This document shows positions 28,898 to 38,892 of a DNA stretch of 64,000 nucleotides, piece after piece. The notes beneath the pieces were generated by a model. That model had not been told where the DNA came from, did not search any database, and saw only the letters and a program-made list of their open reading frames with translations. The DNA is from Ustilago trichophora (Eukaryota > Basidiomycota > Ustilaginomycetes > Ustilaginales > Ustilaginaceae): contig OOIN01000014.1 of assembly GCA_900323505.1 (NCBI GenBank), forward strand, positions 1 to 64,000. The letters run 5' to 3'. Position numbers and translations under genes: made by a program. Position 1 is the first letter of the stretch; each line of letters begins with the position of its first letter.

Positions 28898-29254
28898 GTT
28901 GATCGTGGTTCGTAACCGGTGGTAAGCCGGAAGAGTGTTGAAACGGTTAGGGTATAGGGTTGGCAAGGGAGCTGCCAAGCTGGCGCTGAAATGAGACTTC
29001 AATGAGCCATGTCGTGTTGGTCGTGTGAGTGGGCTGAGATGAATCCAAGGGTCAGAGTGCTGTGTTTCGAGTTGTGCAGAGAGTGTCGAACCAAAGCAAA
29101 GCAGCGTCCAAGTATCAAGTGTCAAGTGTAGTCGGATCTCGGATGTCTGTTGAACAATTCGCCCAAAGCCGCGCACGGATTCGTTTCGTTTGGCTTTCTT
29201 TCTTCCTTCTTTGCTGCCACCTTTCAATCCTAGTCATTCTTGCATTCGCCCAGG
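28898..29254. other. Divergent promoter CDK8 / SDR-like gene
   Basis: This 357-bp spacer must hold both 5' regions. The CDK8 frame stays open through it from a non-ATG codon at 29227, but no ATG occurs there. No distinct motif was recognised. Confidence 0.5.
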
Positions 29255-30856
29255 ATGCCAGTCCACTTTCTAGCATCTGCAGTATCCTCCACCATCCCTA
29301 CCGAATACTGGGCCTCTCTCGCTGCCTCGTTCATCGCCGTATCTTTCCTCAAGACATGGTCAAAGGGTGCTAAACTTCTCGATCCTCCACCTCCGTCCTC
29401 TTCTCAATCCAAAGCCACCACCACCACCACCACCACCACCACCCCACCACATCCGCCTTTGTCATCAGATGCACTATTCACCGATCTCCATGGACGTATC
29501 GTTCTGGTTGCCTCTGGCGCATTCACACCTCTCGGAGTCGTAACCATCTCAGCTCTCGCCCATCGAGGCGCGCAGATCATTGCACTTACCCCCGACATTT
29601 CCGACCCGGAGGTGATCCAAATGATTCACTTGATCCGGGATAGTACCCAGAGCGAGATGGTTTACGCTGAACAGTGCGATTTGGCCAGCTTGGAAAGCGT
29701 CTCTGCCTTCGCAGCGCTGTGGAATGCAGGAGACAAGAAGCAGGCTCAAGGGGTGAGACGATTGGATTCGCTGCTCTTCTTACCTCCATCCAGGTACGAA
29801 TTGGATAGAGTACCTCTTGAGCAACATTCAAAGAGTAAGCCGAATGGTGGGGGGACGAGAGAAGCGATCTATCTATTGCACGTATTGTCCAGATTCCATT
29901 TGGTCAATTCCTTGCTCAGCAGTCTCTTGGTCGCACCGAGAGATCGAGAAATTAGAATCGTTTCGGTTCTATCGCCGTACTACAGTGCTGGGTTGACACT
30001 TTTCGATGTGCTTCCATCTAGCCCTACTTCCAATTCTACCAGTTCCACTTCAACAATCCCAACGCTTCAGTCGTTACCAAGCCAGAGCTACACCGCTTTG
30101 GTCGGAGCAGCGTCCCTTCGATGGCATGTTTTGACATGCGAGTTACAACGTCGTTTAAACCTTTTGGCTGAAGCAGATCCTCGTCCATTTACCAAGCTTG
30201 CAGGGATTGACATTGATTCATCTTCTGCAACCTTGTCTGGTTTCAAGGCTAGTAAGGAAAAGAAGGACCAGGCTCAACAGGCAATGCGACAACATAGCAA
30301 TATTTCCGTTATTAATGTTTGTCCTGGATTCGAGACAAACATGGATATCATCGAGACGTTTTTTCCTAAACCTAAACGACGCTTCAAGACTACCTTTGAC
30401 CTGTCACAAAGCGACAAGGACGACTCAAAAGCGATCGATTGTGCTTCTTTCAACACAAATCAACTGTTCCTCTCCATCCAATATTCCACCCTGGTGATTT
30501 TACGATTGGTTGTTCTTTTGATTTTATTTCCTGTAATTTGGATATTTTCAAAATCTTCACCAACCGCTGCAAACTCGATCGTTTGGGCAACAACAAGAAA
30601 TCTCGAACCTTTATCTTGCCGATACAATCGAACCCTCACTTGCAACGCAAACGAGTCGAGAAAATCCCAAGATCCACTATCACCAGGTGAATTGTATAGA
30701 GAAGGCAGAATCATTCGTCCAAATTTACCAACCCGATTCATCAATAACCACAAACAAGCCAAACAAGCTTGGATAGACTTATGGAATTTCGAAGAACATC
30801 AAGTAGAATTGAGGATCAATGCCTCGGGTGGATCGATCAAGAGACCAAAGATATAA
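29255..30856 (+). CDS. Degenerate SDR-like Rossmann membrane protein
   Basis: Start at 29255 (MPVHFLASAVSSTIP) gives 533 residues. A hydrophobic N-terminal segment (YWASLAASFIAVSFL, about 17-31) is followed by a poly-Thr stretch and a Rossmann-like domain: GRIVLVASGAFTPLGVVTIS, HRGAQIIALTPD, CDLASLESVSAF, LDSLLFLPPSRYE, IRIVSVLSPYYSAG and INVCPGFETNMD. The order is that of an SDR, yet the TGxxxGxG cofactor motif is altered (ASGAFTPLG) and no YxxxK active site is evident, so it may not be a catalyst. A second hydrophobic segment (LVILRLVVLLILFPVIWIF, about 418-436) suggests membrane attachment. Fungal DUF1776-type proteins are similarly degenerate; assignment to that family is tentative. Confidence 0.6.
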   Translation: MPVHFLASAVSSTIPTEYWASLAASFIAVSFLKTWSKGAKLLDPPPPSSSQSKATTTTTTTTTPPHPPLSSDALFTDLHGRIVLVASGAFTPLGVVTISALAHRGAQIIALTPDISDPEVIQMIHLIRDSTQSEMVYAEQCDLASLESVSAFAALWNAGDKKQAQGVRRLDSLLFLPPSRYELDRVPLEQHSKSKPNGGGTREAIYLLHVLSRFHLVNSLLSSLLVAPRDREIRIVSVLSPYYSAGLTLFDVLPSSPTSNSTSSTSTIPTLQSLPSQSYTALVGAASLRWHVLTCELQRRLNLLAEADPRPFTKLAGIDIDSSSATLSGFKASKEKKDQAQQAMRQHSNISVINVCPGFETNMDIIETFFPKPKRRFKTTFDLSQSDKDDSKAIDCASFNTNQLFLSIQYSTLVILRLVVLLILFPVIWIFSKSSPTAANSIVWATTRNLEPLSCRYNRTLTCNANESRKSQDPLSPGELYREGRIIRPNLPTRFINNHKQAKQAWIDLWNFEEHQVELRINASGGSIKRPKI

Positions 30857-30978
30857 AACCCTTCATAACTCTGTCAATTGAAACAAACCCAGTTATGTAT
30901 TGATACACTTTGATCATCATCATGATTAGTACAAGTAAAAGTAAAAGAATCTAAGTTAAATCATCATGATTGTGATTG

Positions 30979-33900
30979 TTATTGTTGTGAAGAGGGAGTA
31001 GGAGTAGCAAGTAAAGATTGAGAAACGCTTCTCTTTCCCGCAGCTGCTGATAAAGCTGGACCTTTAATTCCACCCTTAACTTTGTCAGCTAAAAAATTGG
31101 TAGAGGCGAAAGAGTTGTGCATTCTTGAGCGCTGCAATACCGAACCTGGAGTCTTGCCTACCGCTGGAGTCATTAAAGTATGCAAGTTGAGTTGGGATCC
31201 CGGAGCTGCAGCGGAGGGCGTTTTGGGTGAAAGCATCCCATATCCTCCTCCTCCTCCTCCTCCTCCCCCACCACCACCACCGGGACGTGGGGTGGCAGGA
31301 ACCGGAACCATCGAAGCTTGCGTGTACTGCATAGGTGAGCTTGGAACGGCCGACAAGCTTGATCGCGACTGAGCCGGAGCCGGAGTCGCAGTTGGAGGAG
31401 CCAGCAACTCTGTATTATCGATGGTAAGCGATTTGGTACAATTTGCCGTCTTATATATCCCAATCAGTCGCGAACTGAGTTCAAACATGTTATTTCGTAG
31501 CGAAATAATGATAAACTGACCCCCCTTTGTACGCTCCTTGATCAAATTCGCCACGATCGAAACGTTTCGGAAGTCCAAAGCTGCATCGATCTCATCCATA
31601 ACATAGATCGGTGTTGGCTTGTATGCATGGAGAGCAAAGACGAGCGCCAGTGACGAAAGCGTCTTCTCTCCACCGGAGAGGTTCGAAATGTTCTTCCACG
31701 ATTTCTTTGGCGGCATAACCGAGAACAGAATTCCTTCGGCAAACGGATCCAAAGAGTCGACCAGTTCAAGCTCGGCATTGCCTCCGAGTGTGATGGTTTG
31801 ATACATCTCTTTGAGCTTGGAAGAGATGATGCTGAATCCAGACATGAAATTTTCAAGACGCTGCTTGCGTAGGTCGTCGTATCGCTGCTTGGCCGCATCG
31901 CGTTCTTGAGTGGTCGCCTCGAGATCCTTGGCTCGCGAAAGAAACTCGGCTTCGCGCTTGCGGTATTCGGCAAGTACCGACATGTTGGCAGAACCATTGG
32001 CCAACTCATTCTCCTCCAAAAACGTCATTTGACGTCGGATATCGTTCTCGTTCATAGCACGCAGCTCGTCTTCCGAGTACTCTTGCAGCTCGGGAGCAGC
32101 GTGTTGGCCGTCTGTTGCGTCTACTTCTTCGTCCTCCTCCTCGATAGCATCCTCGCCATCGTGCTCAGCCTTGAATGCTGCTCTCTTCTTTGCCGACTTG
32201 GATCGCTTCGCACCAGCTTCGTGACTCTGGTCGCCCTCGGCAGCCTCCGCTTCATCCTCGTCGCCATCCTCATCATCCGAGTCATCCTCATCAATGTAGT
32301 GGAGCGACAAGCCGGCCAGCTTCTCTTGCTGATGCTGCAAACGCTTCTCATTCTCGAGCTTGGCGCGCTCATTGTCCTCGAGCTTCTGCTTGATCTCCAT
32401 CTCAAGAGCACGGAACGAATTGGCCGACTCGGAGCGCTCATCGAGCTGCGACTTGATCTCATCGCGCTCTTCCGCCTTGGTATCCATCAGATGCTGAGCC
32501 TCTTCGACCTTGGATCGAATGCTGTCGGCAGCCGCAGACTTGGTAGCGATCTCGTCCCGCAGCTCTTCAAGCTCCACGTCGAGTTCCTCGAGCTGTGCTT
32601 CGTTCTTCTCGAGCGACTTTTGCAGCTTGAGCACGTCCTTTTCAGCTTTCGACTTTGCCACTTCGGCCTTGGTGGTGACCTCGGACGAGAGATCGATCTT
32701 TTCCTTGATGCTGTCCACCTTGCTGTTCTGTGTGCGAAGCTCGACACCACCAGCCTCCAGAATCTGCTCCTGGAGGCTCTCAATGTCGGTCTCGATGATC
32801 TTGCTCTTTTCGGTAAGCTTGGCGATCTCCTTGTCGAGCGAAGCGATCTTGGCATCCAGCTCGGCAATACGCGAGGCATCGTCAGCGTCAGGCTTGCTTT
32901 CGGCCTTGAGCTCGGCGACGCGCCTCTTGGCTTCCGTGACTCGCTGCTCACCGCTCTCAAGATCCATACGAATCTTGTCGAGTGCAACGTCGATTTGAGG
33001 CGCGCGAGCGCGATGACCTTCGAGCAAAGATTCGACCGTCTTGATGGATGCTAGATGACCGCGCAACGACTCCTCGAGGACATCGCGATCGCGTTCCATG
33101 CGTTGAAGCTGCTCCGGCGACACCTCATCGGCAACAAACTTGGAGCTCATGGCACCGCGGGAAACCTTGTTGCCACCTCCAGACATGGTACCGCTCTTGT
33201 CTATGAGCTGACCATCGAGCGTCACAACACGCCATCGCTTGGCACCGTAGGCAATGCGATTGGCGTGCGCCAGATCTTTCGCCACCAACGTATCGCGGAG
33301 CTGGTGGTAGAATGCAGCCGCGAAACGAGGGTCGCGTGGCTTGACCAGGTCAAAGAGGCGGGGCACGTTCTCGGGCGTCTCGATGGGTGCAAGCGCAGCC
33401 GCACTGATACCGAGGCTGTTGAGCAGGACAAAGTTGGCTCGTCCGAGGTTGTTCTTGCGCAAATGTTCGATACACGCTTGACCGCAGTCGACCGAGTCGA
33501 CGACAATGTTGTTGAGGCCGGGACAGGCGGTGCTGATGGCAACGTCATACTTGTCATCGATGACGCCGAGGTTGCCAAGACGGCCATGGAAGCCCTTGAT
33601 CATACCGAGCTCGGCCTGACGAGTGAGGCTGGAGAGGACGTCACCACGCGATCGACTGGCGCTGACGGTGGCCCTTGCCTCGTCGGCCTTGGAGCGTGCC
33701 GAGACGACCTTGCTGCGAAGAACCGACTCTTGTTGCTTCATCTCATCCAGCTGCTTCTGGCAGGAAGCAATCTTGTTCTCAAGACCGCGTCGTTCTTGGT
33801 TGAGACTGTCGACCTCGGCGTGCTTGGACTCGTGGTCAAGTTGGAGCTCGCGGAGTGCCTCTTTGGCTTCGGCGATGCTGTTCTCGACTTGGGCACCACG

Positions 33901-36057
33901 GCTGGCGAGAAGGTCGCGCTCTTCTTGGGCGACATTCTTGGCGGCCACCTTGTCACTGATCTTGGCGGTCCAGGGTTGGAGCTCGCGCTGCTTTTGCTCA
34001 ATGGCGCGACTGAACTTTTCGGTCTTGCCTTTGAGAGAGTCACGAATCTTTTCGAGCTCGGCCTCTTCGCGCTCAAGCGAAGCTTCGAGTTTGCTGAGTT
34101 CGACTTGTTGCTTTTCAATCTTGTGGGCCGAGTCGGAAGCGGTAGCTTTTGCCTCGGAAGCGGCGTGTCGGTCGTCGGCAATCGACTTTGCGAGCTTCTT
34201 CTTCTTGGATTCGAGATGCTTGCGTTTCTCCTGGAGCTGAACATCCTCCTTTTCGTACTTTGCGAGCTCCTTGATCACCTTGTCGGAGCTGCGAGCAATG
34301 GTTTCGAACTGCTTGACGACGGCTTTGTACTCGGCTTCGAGCTCTTCAATCTCGGCTTTGGATCCGGAGTGTTTGTCAGTCTCTTGGGCAAGCTGGGCTG
34401 TAAACCTCTCGATGGCATCGGTGGTCACCTTGATCTGGTCCCTACATCCCAGTGAGCGAAGCTGATACCACATGGATTGCAAGGTAGTGTGGCGGTTCTG
34501 AGCGCGAAGAAAACCCTCGGCCTCACGCTTCTTGGCCTCGAGCGAGTCCTTCTCCTTTTGGACAATCTTGAGTCGACCAAGTTTCTCGGCCCTTCGTTCG
34601 TTGGCCTCGTCGACAAGTTTGGCCTGCTCTTCGATGGGCGTCTTGAAGCAGCTGGTACCGATGATGTCCTCGAGGTATTCGAGCAGACCCTCTTCGTGCT
34701 CGTTCTTGGCGCGAGGAGGCATTTGGGCGATGGACTCGACTTCACCTTGAAGGATGAGGAAACGCTTGTGGTCAAGGTCGATACCTTTAGCCTTGAGGAG
34801 GGTGGTGCATTCGGTAAAAGTGGACTTGCGGGCATTGATAAAGTATTGAGAGGTGTTGTTGCGGTAAGCAGTACGCGAGACGATGAGCTTGCTACCGGGG
34901 ACCACTTTGAAGCCGTCTGCTGGCAGATCGATGATTTCACGGAACCAGACCTCGACACTGCACTGTGGGAGATTCTCTTTGCCGGCTGAATTGTGAATGA
35001 GCTCGCTGAGCTTGCCCTGACGCATCTTTGTAGCTCTCCAGCCAAAGACGAAAAGGAGCGAGTCGATGACGTTACTCTTTCCACTGCCGTTGGGACCGAC
35101 GACACTGGAGAAGGACTTGTGAAAGGGACCGATCTCTTGACGACCAGCATAGGACTTGAAGTCGTTGAGGACCATCTTGTGAATGACGAGGCGCTTGAGA
35201 GGACCAGCGGGGGGAGTTGGGCGAGCCGGAGTTGCGATTTGGTTGAGAAGGCTGGATGAGGGTGTTTGTGGAGCATTCTGGGAAGAAGAAAATGTGGGGT
35301 CACCCGGTTGTGGAGTACTGGAGCGAGCTTGCTTGAAGGAGGATTGGGAAGCATCCGAGACAAAGTCGTCGTCCTCTGACTCGACATGCTTGAGAGGAAG
35401 AGTCTTGTTCGAGTTGGATGAAGAGGAAGCATTGGCAGCTTTGGCAAGTTTGGCGGCTGGGATGGACTTGGCACTTTGACGAGCAGTAGGAGAGTGGATG
35501 ACTGGGTCGTCATCGTCTTGCTCATCATCTCGAGCGAGACTGAGCGATTGGTCGACCTCGTCTTCGTCCTGTTCCTCTTCCATCTGCTCGTCGTCGCTGC
35601 TTTCTACCACCTGTTTGGCACGCGATCTGGATAGCTTGGCAGGAGGCGGAGTGAGCTTGGCAGAAGAGCTGGAAGTACGAGAAGGTGCTGTGGATGCTCG
35701 GGATGCTGGCTCGAGGGCAGAAGGCTTTGCTGACCTTGACCTGGGAGCGGGCTTGACAGGGGTGTCAGGCTCTTGTTCATCATCCATATCATCATCATCA
35801 TCTTGCTCTTCTTGCTCGCTTGCATCATCATGATTGTCCTCATCCTCGCTGTCGTCTTGGTCCTCAGACTCTTGAATGCGTCTGCGCGATGTTGAAGGGG
35901 CTGCTGTGGTTGGTTTAGGCTTGGCTGCTGATGAGGAACGTGAGGATCGTGTAGAATTTACTGGAGCTGATGGAGAGGGCGAAAGTGAGGATCTGGATGA
36001 GGCGTTGGATGCCATTGATTCGCGCGCCTTGGAGGCGGCTGCCCTACGAGGTGGCAT
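30979..36057 (-). CDS. SMC4: Condensin subunit SMC4
   Basis: This encodes the SMC4 ATPase of condensin, which with SMC2 compacts mitotic chromosomes. The single exon encodes 1692 residues from ATG 36057 (MPPRRAAASK); the open frame further upstream is Asn-microsatellite leader. A 270-residue acidic/Ser-rich N-terminus precedes the head: Walker A GPNGSGKSN (about 322), FVFGWRATKMRQGKLSELIH (typical of SMC4), two coiled coils, the hinge (about 805-960, GFHGRLGNLGVID, SGTMSGGG), an acidic insert (about 1250-1330), the signature LSGGEKTLSSLALVFALH (about 1459) and Walker B IYVMDEIDAALD (about 1485). After the ATPase a 150-residue tail carries a Gly run and Thr/Pro CDK-like sites (ATPRP, LSPKTPS, KTPGS), consistent with cell-cycle phosphorylation. 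Confidence 0.96.
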   Translation of the reverse strand: MPPRRAAASKARESMASNASSRSSLSPSPSAPVNSTRSSRSSSAAKPKPTTAAPSTSRRRIQESEDQDDSEDEDNHDDASEQEEQDDDDDMDDEQEPDTPVKPAPRSRSAKPSALEPASRASTAPSRTSSSSAKLTPPPAKLSRSRAKQVVESSDDEQMEEEQDEDEVDQSLSLARDDEQDDDDPVIHSPTARQSAKSIPAAKLAKAANASSSSNSNKTLPLKHVESEDDDFVSDASQSSFKQARSSTPQPGDPTFSSSQNAPQTPSSSLLNQIATPARPTPPAGPLKRLVIHKMVLNDFKSYAGRQEIGPFHKSFSSVVGPNGSGKSNVIDSLLFVFGWRATKMRQGKLSELIHNSAGKENLPQCSVEVWFREIIDLPADGFKVVPGSKLIVSRTAYRNNTSQYFINARKSTFTECTTLLKAKGIDLDHKRFLILQGEVESIAQMPPRAKNEHEEGLLEYLEDIIGTSCFKTPIEEQAKLVDEANERRAEKLGRLKIVQKEKDSLEAKKREAEGFLRAQNRHTTLQSMWYQLRSLGCRDQIKVTTDAIERFTAQLAQETDKHSGSKAEIEELEAEYKAVVKQFETIARSSDKVIKELAKYEKEDVQLQEKRKHLESKKKKLAKSIADDRHAASEAKATASDSAHKIEKQQVELSKLEASLEREEAELEKIRDSLKGKTEKFSRAIEQKQRELQPWTAKISDKVAAKNVAQEERDLLASRGAQVENSIAEAKEALRELQLDHESKHAEVDSLNQERRGLENKIASCQKQLDEMKQQESVLRSKVVSARSKADEARATVSASRSRGDVLSSLTRQAELGMIKGFHGRLGNLGVIDDKYDVAISTACPGLNNIVVDSVDCGQACIEHLRKNNLGRANFVLLNSLGISAAALAPIETPENVPRLFDLVKPRDPRFAAAFYHQLRDTLVAKDLAHANRIAYGAKRWRVVTLDGQLIDKSGTMSGGGNKVSRGAMSSKFVADEVSPEQLQRMERDRDVLEESLRGHLASIKTVESLLEGHRARAPQIDVALDKIRMDLESGEQRVTEAKRRVAELKAESKPDADDASRIAELDAKIASLDKEIAKLTEKSKIIETDIESLQEQILEAGGVELRTQNSKVDSIKEKIDLSSEVTTKAEVAKSKAEKDVLKLQKSLEKNEAQLEELDVELEELRDEIATKSAAADSIRSKVEEAQHLMDTKAEERDEIKSQLDERSESANSFRALEMEIKQKLEDNERAKLENEKRLQHQQEKLAGLSLHYIDEDDSDDEDGDEDEAEAAEGDQSHEAGAKRSKSAKKRAAFKAEHDGEDAIEEEDEEVDATDGQHAAPELQEYSEDELRAMNENDIRRQMTFLEENELANGSANMSVLAEYRKREAEFLSRAKDLEATTQERDAAKQRYDDLRKQRLENFMSGFSIISSKLKEMYQTITLGGNAELELVDSLDPFAEGILFSVMPPKKSWKNISNLSGGEKTLSSLALVFALHAYKPTPIYVMDEIDAALDFRNVSIVANLIKERTKGGQFIIISLRNNMFELSSRLIGIYKTANCTKSLTIDNTELLAPPTATPAPAQSRSSLSAVPSSPMQYTQASMVPVPATPRPGGGGGGGGGGGGGYGMLSPKTPSAAAPGSQLNLHTLMTPAVGKTPGSVLQRSRMHNSFASTNFLADKVKGGIKGPALSAAAGKRSVSQSLLATPTPSSQQ

Positions 36058-36591
36058 TTTATTGTTATTGTTGTTGTTGTTATTATTGTTGTTGTTGATG
36101 TGGTTGTTGTGGCTGTATAGCTGTACAGAATGGCTTTCGAGGTTGTGACGAGTTGATATATGGGGGGTGATACGACACGAAGACAAAGTGATGGATGAAG
36201 GAAGAGAGCAGACAAGGAGGTAGGTTACTCTGTCAATTTGGTGTTGCTCTCTGTGTGTGCGCGTCGAGAGACAATTCTGCTGTTCTCAGTGTCTGCTGCC
36301 CTACCAATTCGCACAGAAAAAAAGTCAAAGTGTTGCTCTCTCCTTTTGGGCCAAAAAAAGACGCGTCTCTCTCAACTCAGCCAAATAAATCAAAGCCAAA
36401 AATCGTGTTTTTTTGGCCTTTGTCGCTCTACGCGCCTTTGTAGTCACGTGCATGCCTCCACTTTGAAACGATTCTCGCACGACACTTCGCACACCTCCCC
36501 ATTCACACACTAACCTTCCATCTTATGACACACATCTTGGACACTTTCACCTTTCCATTTCACAACAGCATTGTAGTGTACACACGCAACC
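36058..36591. other. Divergent promoter SMC4 / STEEP1-like gene
   Basis: This 534-bp spacer carries an AAC/AAT microsatellite immediately upstream of the SMC4 ATG (about 36060-36098) and A-rich runs near 36318 and 36352. No coding feature is supported. Confidence 0.5.
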
Positions 36592-37341
36592 ATGCGCACA
36601 ACGAATCAGAGGGTAAGTGTTCATGTTGAAAGCTGTCTAATGGAGCCTATTGTCTCTTGATGCATCCCTTGTGCAGCCCACCTTTACCTTACATGCCAAC
36701 TCATCCCGTTCTCTCTACCTACCTCTCTCCCGCAACAGCCCAACAATGTATACGCTCAAGCTCGTAACGACCGCACAAGCGCACTTAATGTCTACTACTG
36801 TCTCTGTGGCGAGTTTGTCTTGGTTTCCGATCGTCCTCTTTCCAGTCTCCCCTTACGACCTTTGGACAATGCTCGCATTCTACGCTGCTTGGACTCTCGC
36901 CCTTATTCAATCACCGGTGCACCACAAAATGTTCGCAAGGCAAGAGTCTTTAAACTCAGCGCATCCCAAGCTAAACCCAAATTCATAAAGAGACCCGATC
37001 ATACCCTCGAAAAGCAGTATCCCTTTCACTGCTCGCGCTGTCAGTTGCAGATTGGCTATGAACACACCCCACCTCCGCTAAAGAGCGGCGGCAAGTTTAC
37101 TTTTCTTCTGCCTGGCGCTTTGACGTAAGTATCAAGTATTATACAAGCTCTTTCAATTCTTCCTCAACCTGTATTCAACTGACAAGCTTGGTGCTTTCTC
37201 CGTTGTGCTCGTAGCCCCAGGCAAGGCGTCCCTCCACCAGATGCATTTCTCGAAAAAGTTCTGCAACAGCTCAATAAGGATGCAGAGCAAATACACCATC
37301 AAGATTCCACAAAGCTCAACGCAGAGCCAGACCAGGCTTGA
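36592..37341 (+). CDS. STEEP1 (CXorf56/UPF0428) family protein, three exons
   Basis: Exons are 36592-36612, 36739-37124 and 37215-37341. The introns (GTAAGT...CGCAACAG, 126 nt; GTAAGT...CTCGTAG, 90 nt) join cleanly in phase and yield 177 residues. The first exon gives only MRTTNQR. The core matches the STEEP1 family: VYYCLCGEFVLVSDRPLSSL with Cys28/Cys30, LRPLDNARIL, a linker, FIKRPDHTLEKQYPFHCSRC with Cys105/Cys108, and the strand FTFLLPGALT. The four cysteines suggest a zinc site. Human STEEP1 promotes STING exit from the ER and associates with spliceosome components; fungi lack animal-like STING signalling in general, so the fungal role probably lies in splicing or trafficking. The C-terminus is shorter than in the human protein. 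Confidence 0.8.
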
Positions 37342-37836
37342 CCCTCTCGTCTGCCTTTTTTTTCTTTCGACGACAATTTGTACCACTATCACCATCGCAC
37401 AAATATACCCCTCAGTCCTCGACTTTGCTATATTGGTCTCGTCAACCGTACATATTCAATGTCATCCTGTTTCTCAAGTGCCGAAAGCGCAACACTCACA
37501 TCAACAAGGATAAGAGTGACACAGAGTTGCTCCAAGGTATATGAATGACTTTGACGAAAACATCCAATTGAATGGTGGTCAATAGAATCACGGCCAAAAG
37601 ACACAATTCGCAAAGATGACGGCGAACACAACCACAAACAACATTTTTGGACGGAGCAACTATTAAAATTCGACTAATCGAGCTAGAAATAAGAATGAGA
37701 AAGTCAAGACATGGAACTAGAAAAAAAGAGGTATTTGCTTGGGATATCTTTTGAACCGACACTTGCGAGCAAAACAAATTAAGACGAAGGGGAAGAAGAG
37801 GATGTTGATGGTATCATAGTAAAACTAATACTTTGC
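37342..37836. other. Convergent 3' region
   Basis: This 495-bp spacer lies between the STEEP1-like gene (+) and the His-rich protein gene (-). It is T/A-rich and probably contains both 3'-UTRs; no gene is seen. Confidence 0.5.
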
Positions 37837-38892
37837 TTAGACGGTGGTGGTCTTGGCACCAGAGGTGGTGGTGGTGGGGATGGTAGTGTTGGTGGTCGAA
37901 CCGGCGTTGTTACCAATGATGGTAGCCGAGTTTCGAATGCCAAGGTCACGCTCGAGCTTTTCAGCAATACCGTCAACCTTTCGGTCGCACTTGCCCGTGT
38001 TGAGCAAGTTGGCCTCATGAACGCTCTTGATCGAGTTGCTAAGCGATCCGCCTCCCCTAAGGAACTCGTCCTTGCTGACCGCCTTGTGGTGAGTCGATTC
38101 GTGAACGATAGGAGCCTCGTGAGTGACCACATGAGTAGGAATAGTGGTCTGGATACGGTGATACTCGTGAGTATCCTTCTCGATAATAGGCTGAACAACG
38201 TTGTGAATGTGGTGGTGAATGTGCTCCTTAACCTTTTCACCCTTGTCGACGATCTGTCGGTGGGTGGGAGCTTCGGCGTACGTGTCGGTGTGCTTTCCAG
38301 CAACCGAAGTGAGCAGCTGGGCATCCTTGTCAGTGCTAGCGTGGGTTTCCTGAACCTTGGTCACAGGGTGAATCTTCTGGTGAAGCTGTTCAGCCGAGTG
38401 CTCCGAGTCGAGAACGGGCTGGGTGTGGTGCTGGATGTGGTGAACGTGACGCTCGTGCTCCTTCTCACGCATCACTTCCTCCACCTCGTGACGCTGGTGA
38501 GTACGGTGGGTAACAGCAGCAAGATGCTGAACATCCTGATCGACTTGACCGTTGGTCAAATCGAGATGCTTGTTCTGAGCAATATCGTGACCGTGCTTGT
38601 GACGAATGGTGCCATCCTTGGCGTGAACATCGCCAGATCGTCCAAGACCGTGCTCGATCTTGTCCTCGATCTTCTGACCAGTAGTACGCGTGTCGCGTTC
38701 ACCAGCAACACCAGCAGTACCAGCAGTACCAGCAGCGGCAGTGGCAGCTCCAACCGATCCAAACTCCTTGGTTCGGTTCTGGGGAGATCCAGGGTTCGAA
38801 GTAGGGGCAGTCGAGGTAGAGTGACGACCGTCGTCGGAAGAGTCGTCACCAGAGTGCGATCGACGCGAAAGGACCTTCTTGACAGAGTTCAT
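37837..38892 (-). CDS. Histidine-rich hydrophilin-like ('allergen'-type) fungal protein
   Basis: This 351-residue protein is very hydrophilic, has no membrane segment and contains a single cysteine. It contains many His/Glu/Lys heptad-like stretches such as EKEHERHVHHIQHHTQPV and VKEHIHHHIHNVVQPIIEKD, separated by repeated TH.V.EAPI-like units. That pattern occurs in a fungal family often annotated as allergen-like or stress-associated hydrophilins; members are abundant in cytosol and thought to be flexible. The N-terminus has Ser-rich phospho-type sequence (RRSHSGDDSSDDG) and the tail is Thr-rich. Codon choice is strongly C-ending, like HSP90, suggesting high expression. The function is unproven and the family link rests on composition. 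Confidence 0.6.
   Translation of the reverse strand: MNSVKKVLSRRSHSGDDSSDDGRHSTSTAPTSNPGSPQNRTKEFGSVGAATAAAGTAGTAGVAGERDTRTTGQKIEDKIEHGLGRSGDVHAKDGTIRHKHGHDIAQNKHLDLTNGQVDQDVQHLAAVTHRTHQRHEVEEVMREKEHERHVHHIQHHTQPVLDSEHSAEQLHQKIHPVTKVQETHASTDKDAQLLTSVAGKHTDTYAEAPTHRQIVDKGEKVKEHIHHHIHNVVQPIIEKDTHEYHRIQTTIPTHVVTHEAPIVHESTHHKAVSKDEFLRGGGSLSNSIKSVHEANLLNTGKCDRKVDGIAEKLERDLGIRNSATIIGNNAGSTTNTTIPTTTTSGAKTTTV

Noticed and set aside
31906..34455. Two long plus-strand ORFs (382 and 466 codons) opposite SMC4
   Set aside because: They are antisense shadows of the SMC4 coiled coil, with repetitive Leu/Glu/Val content and no domain.
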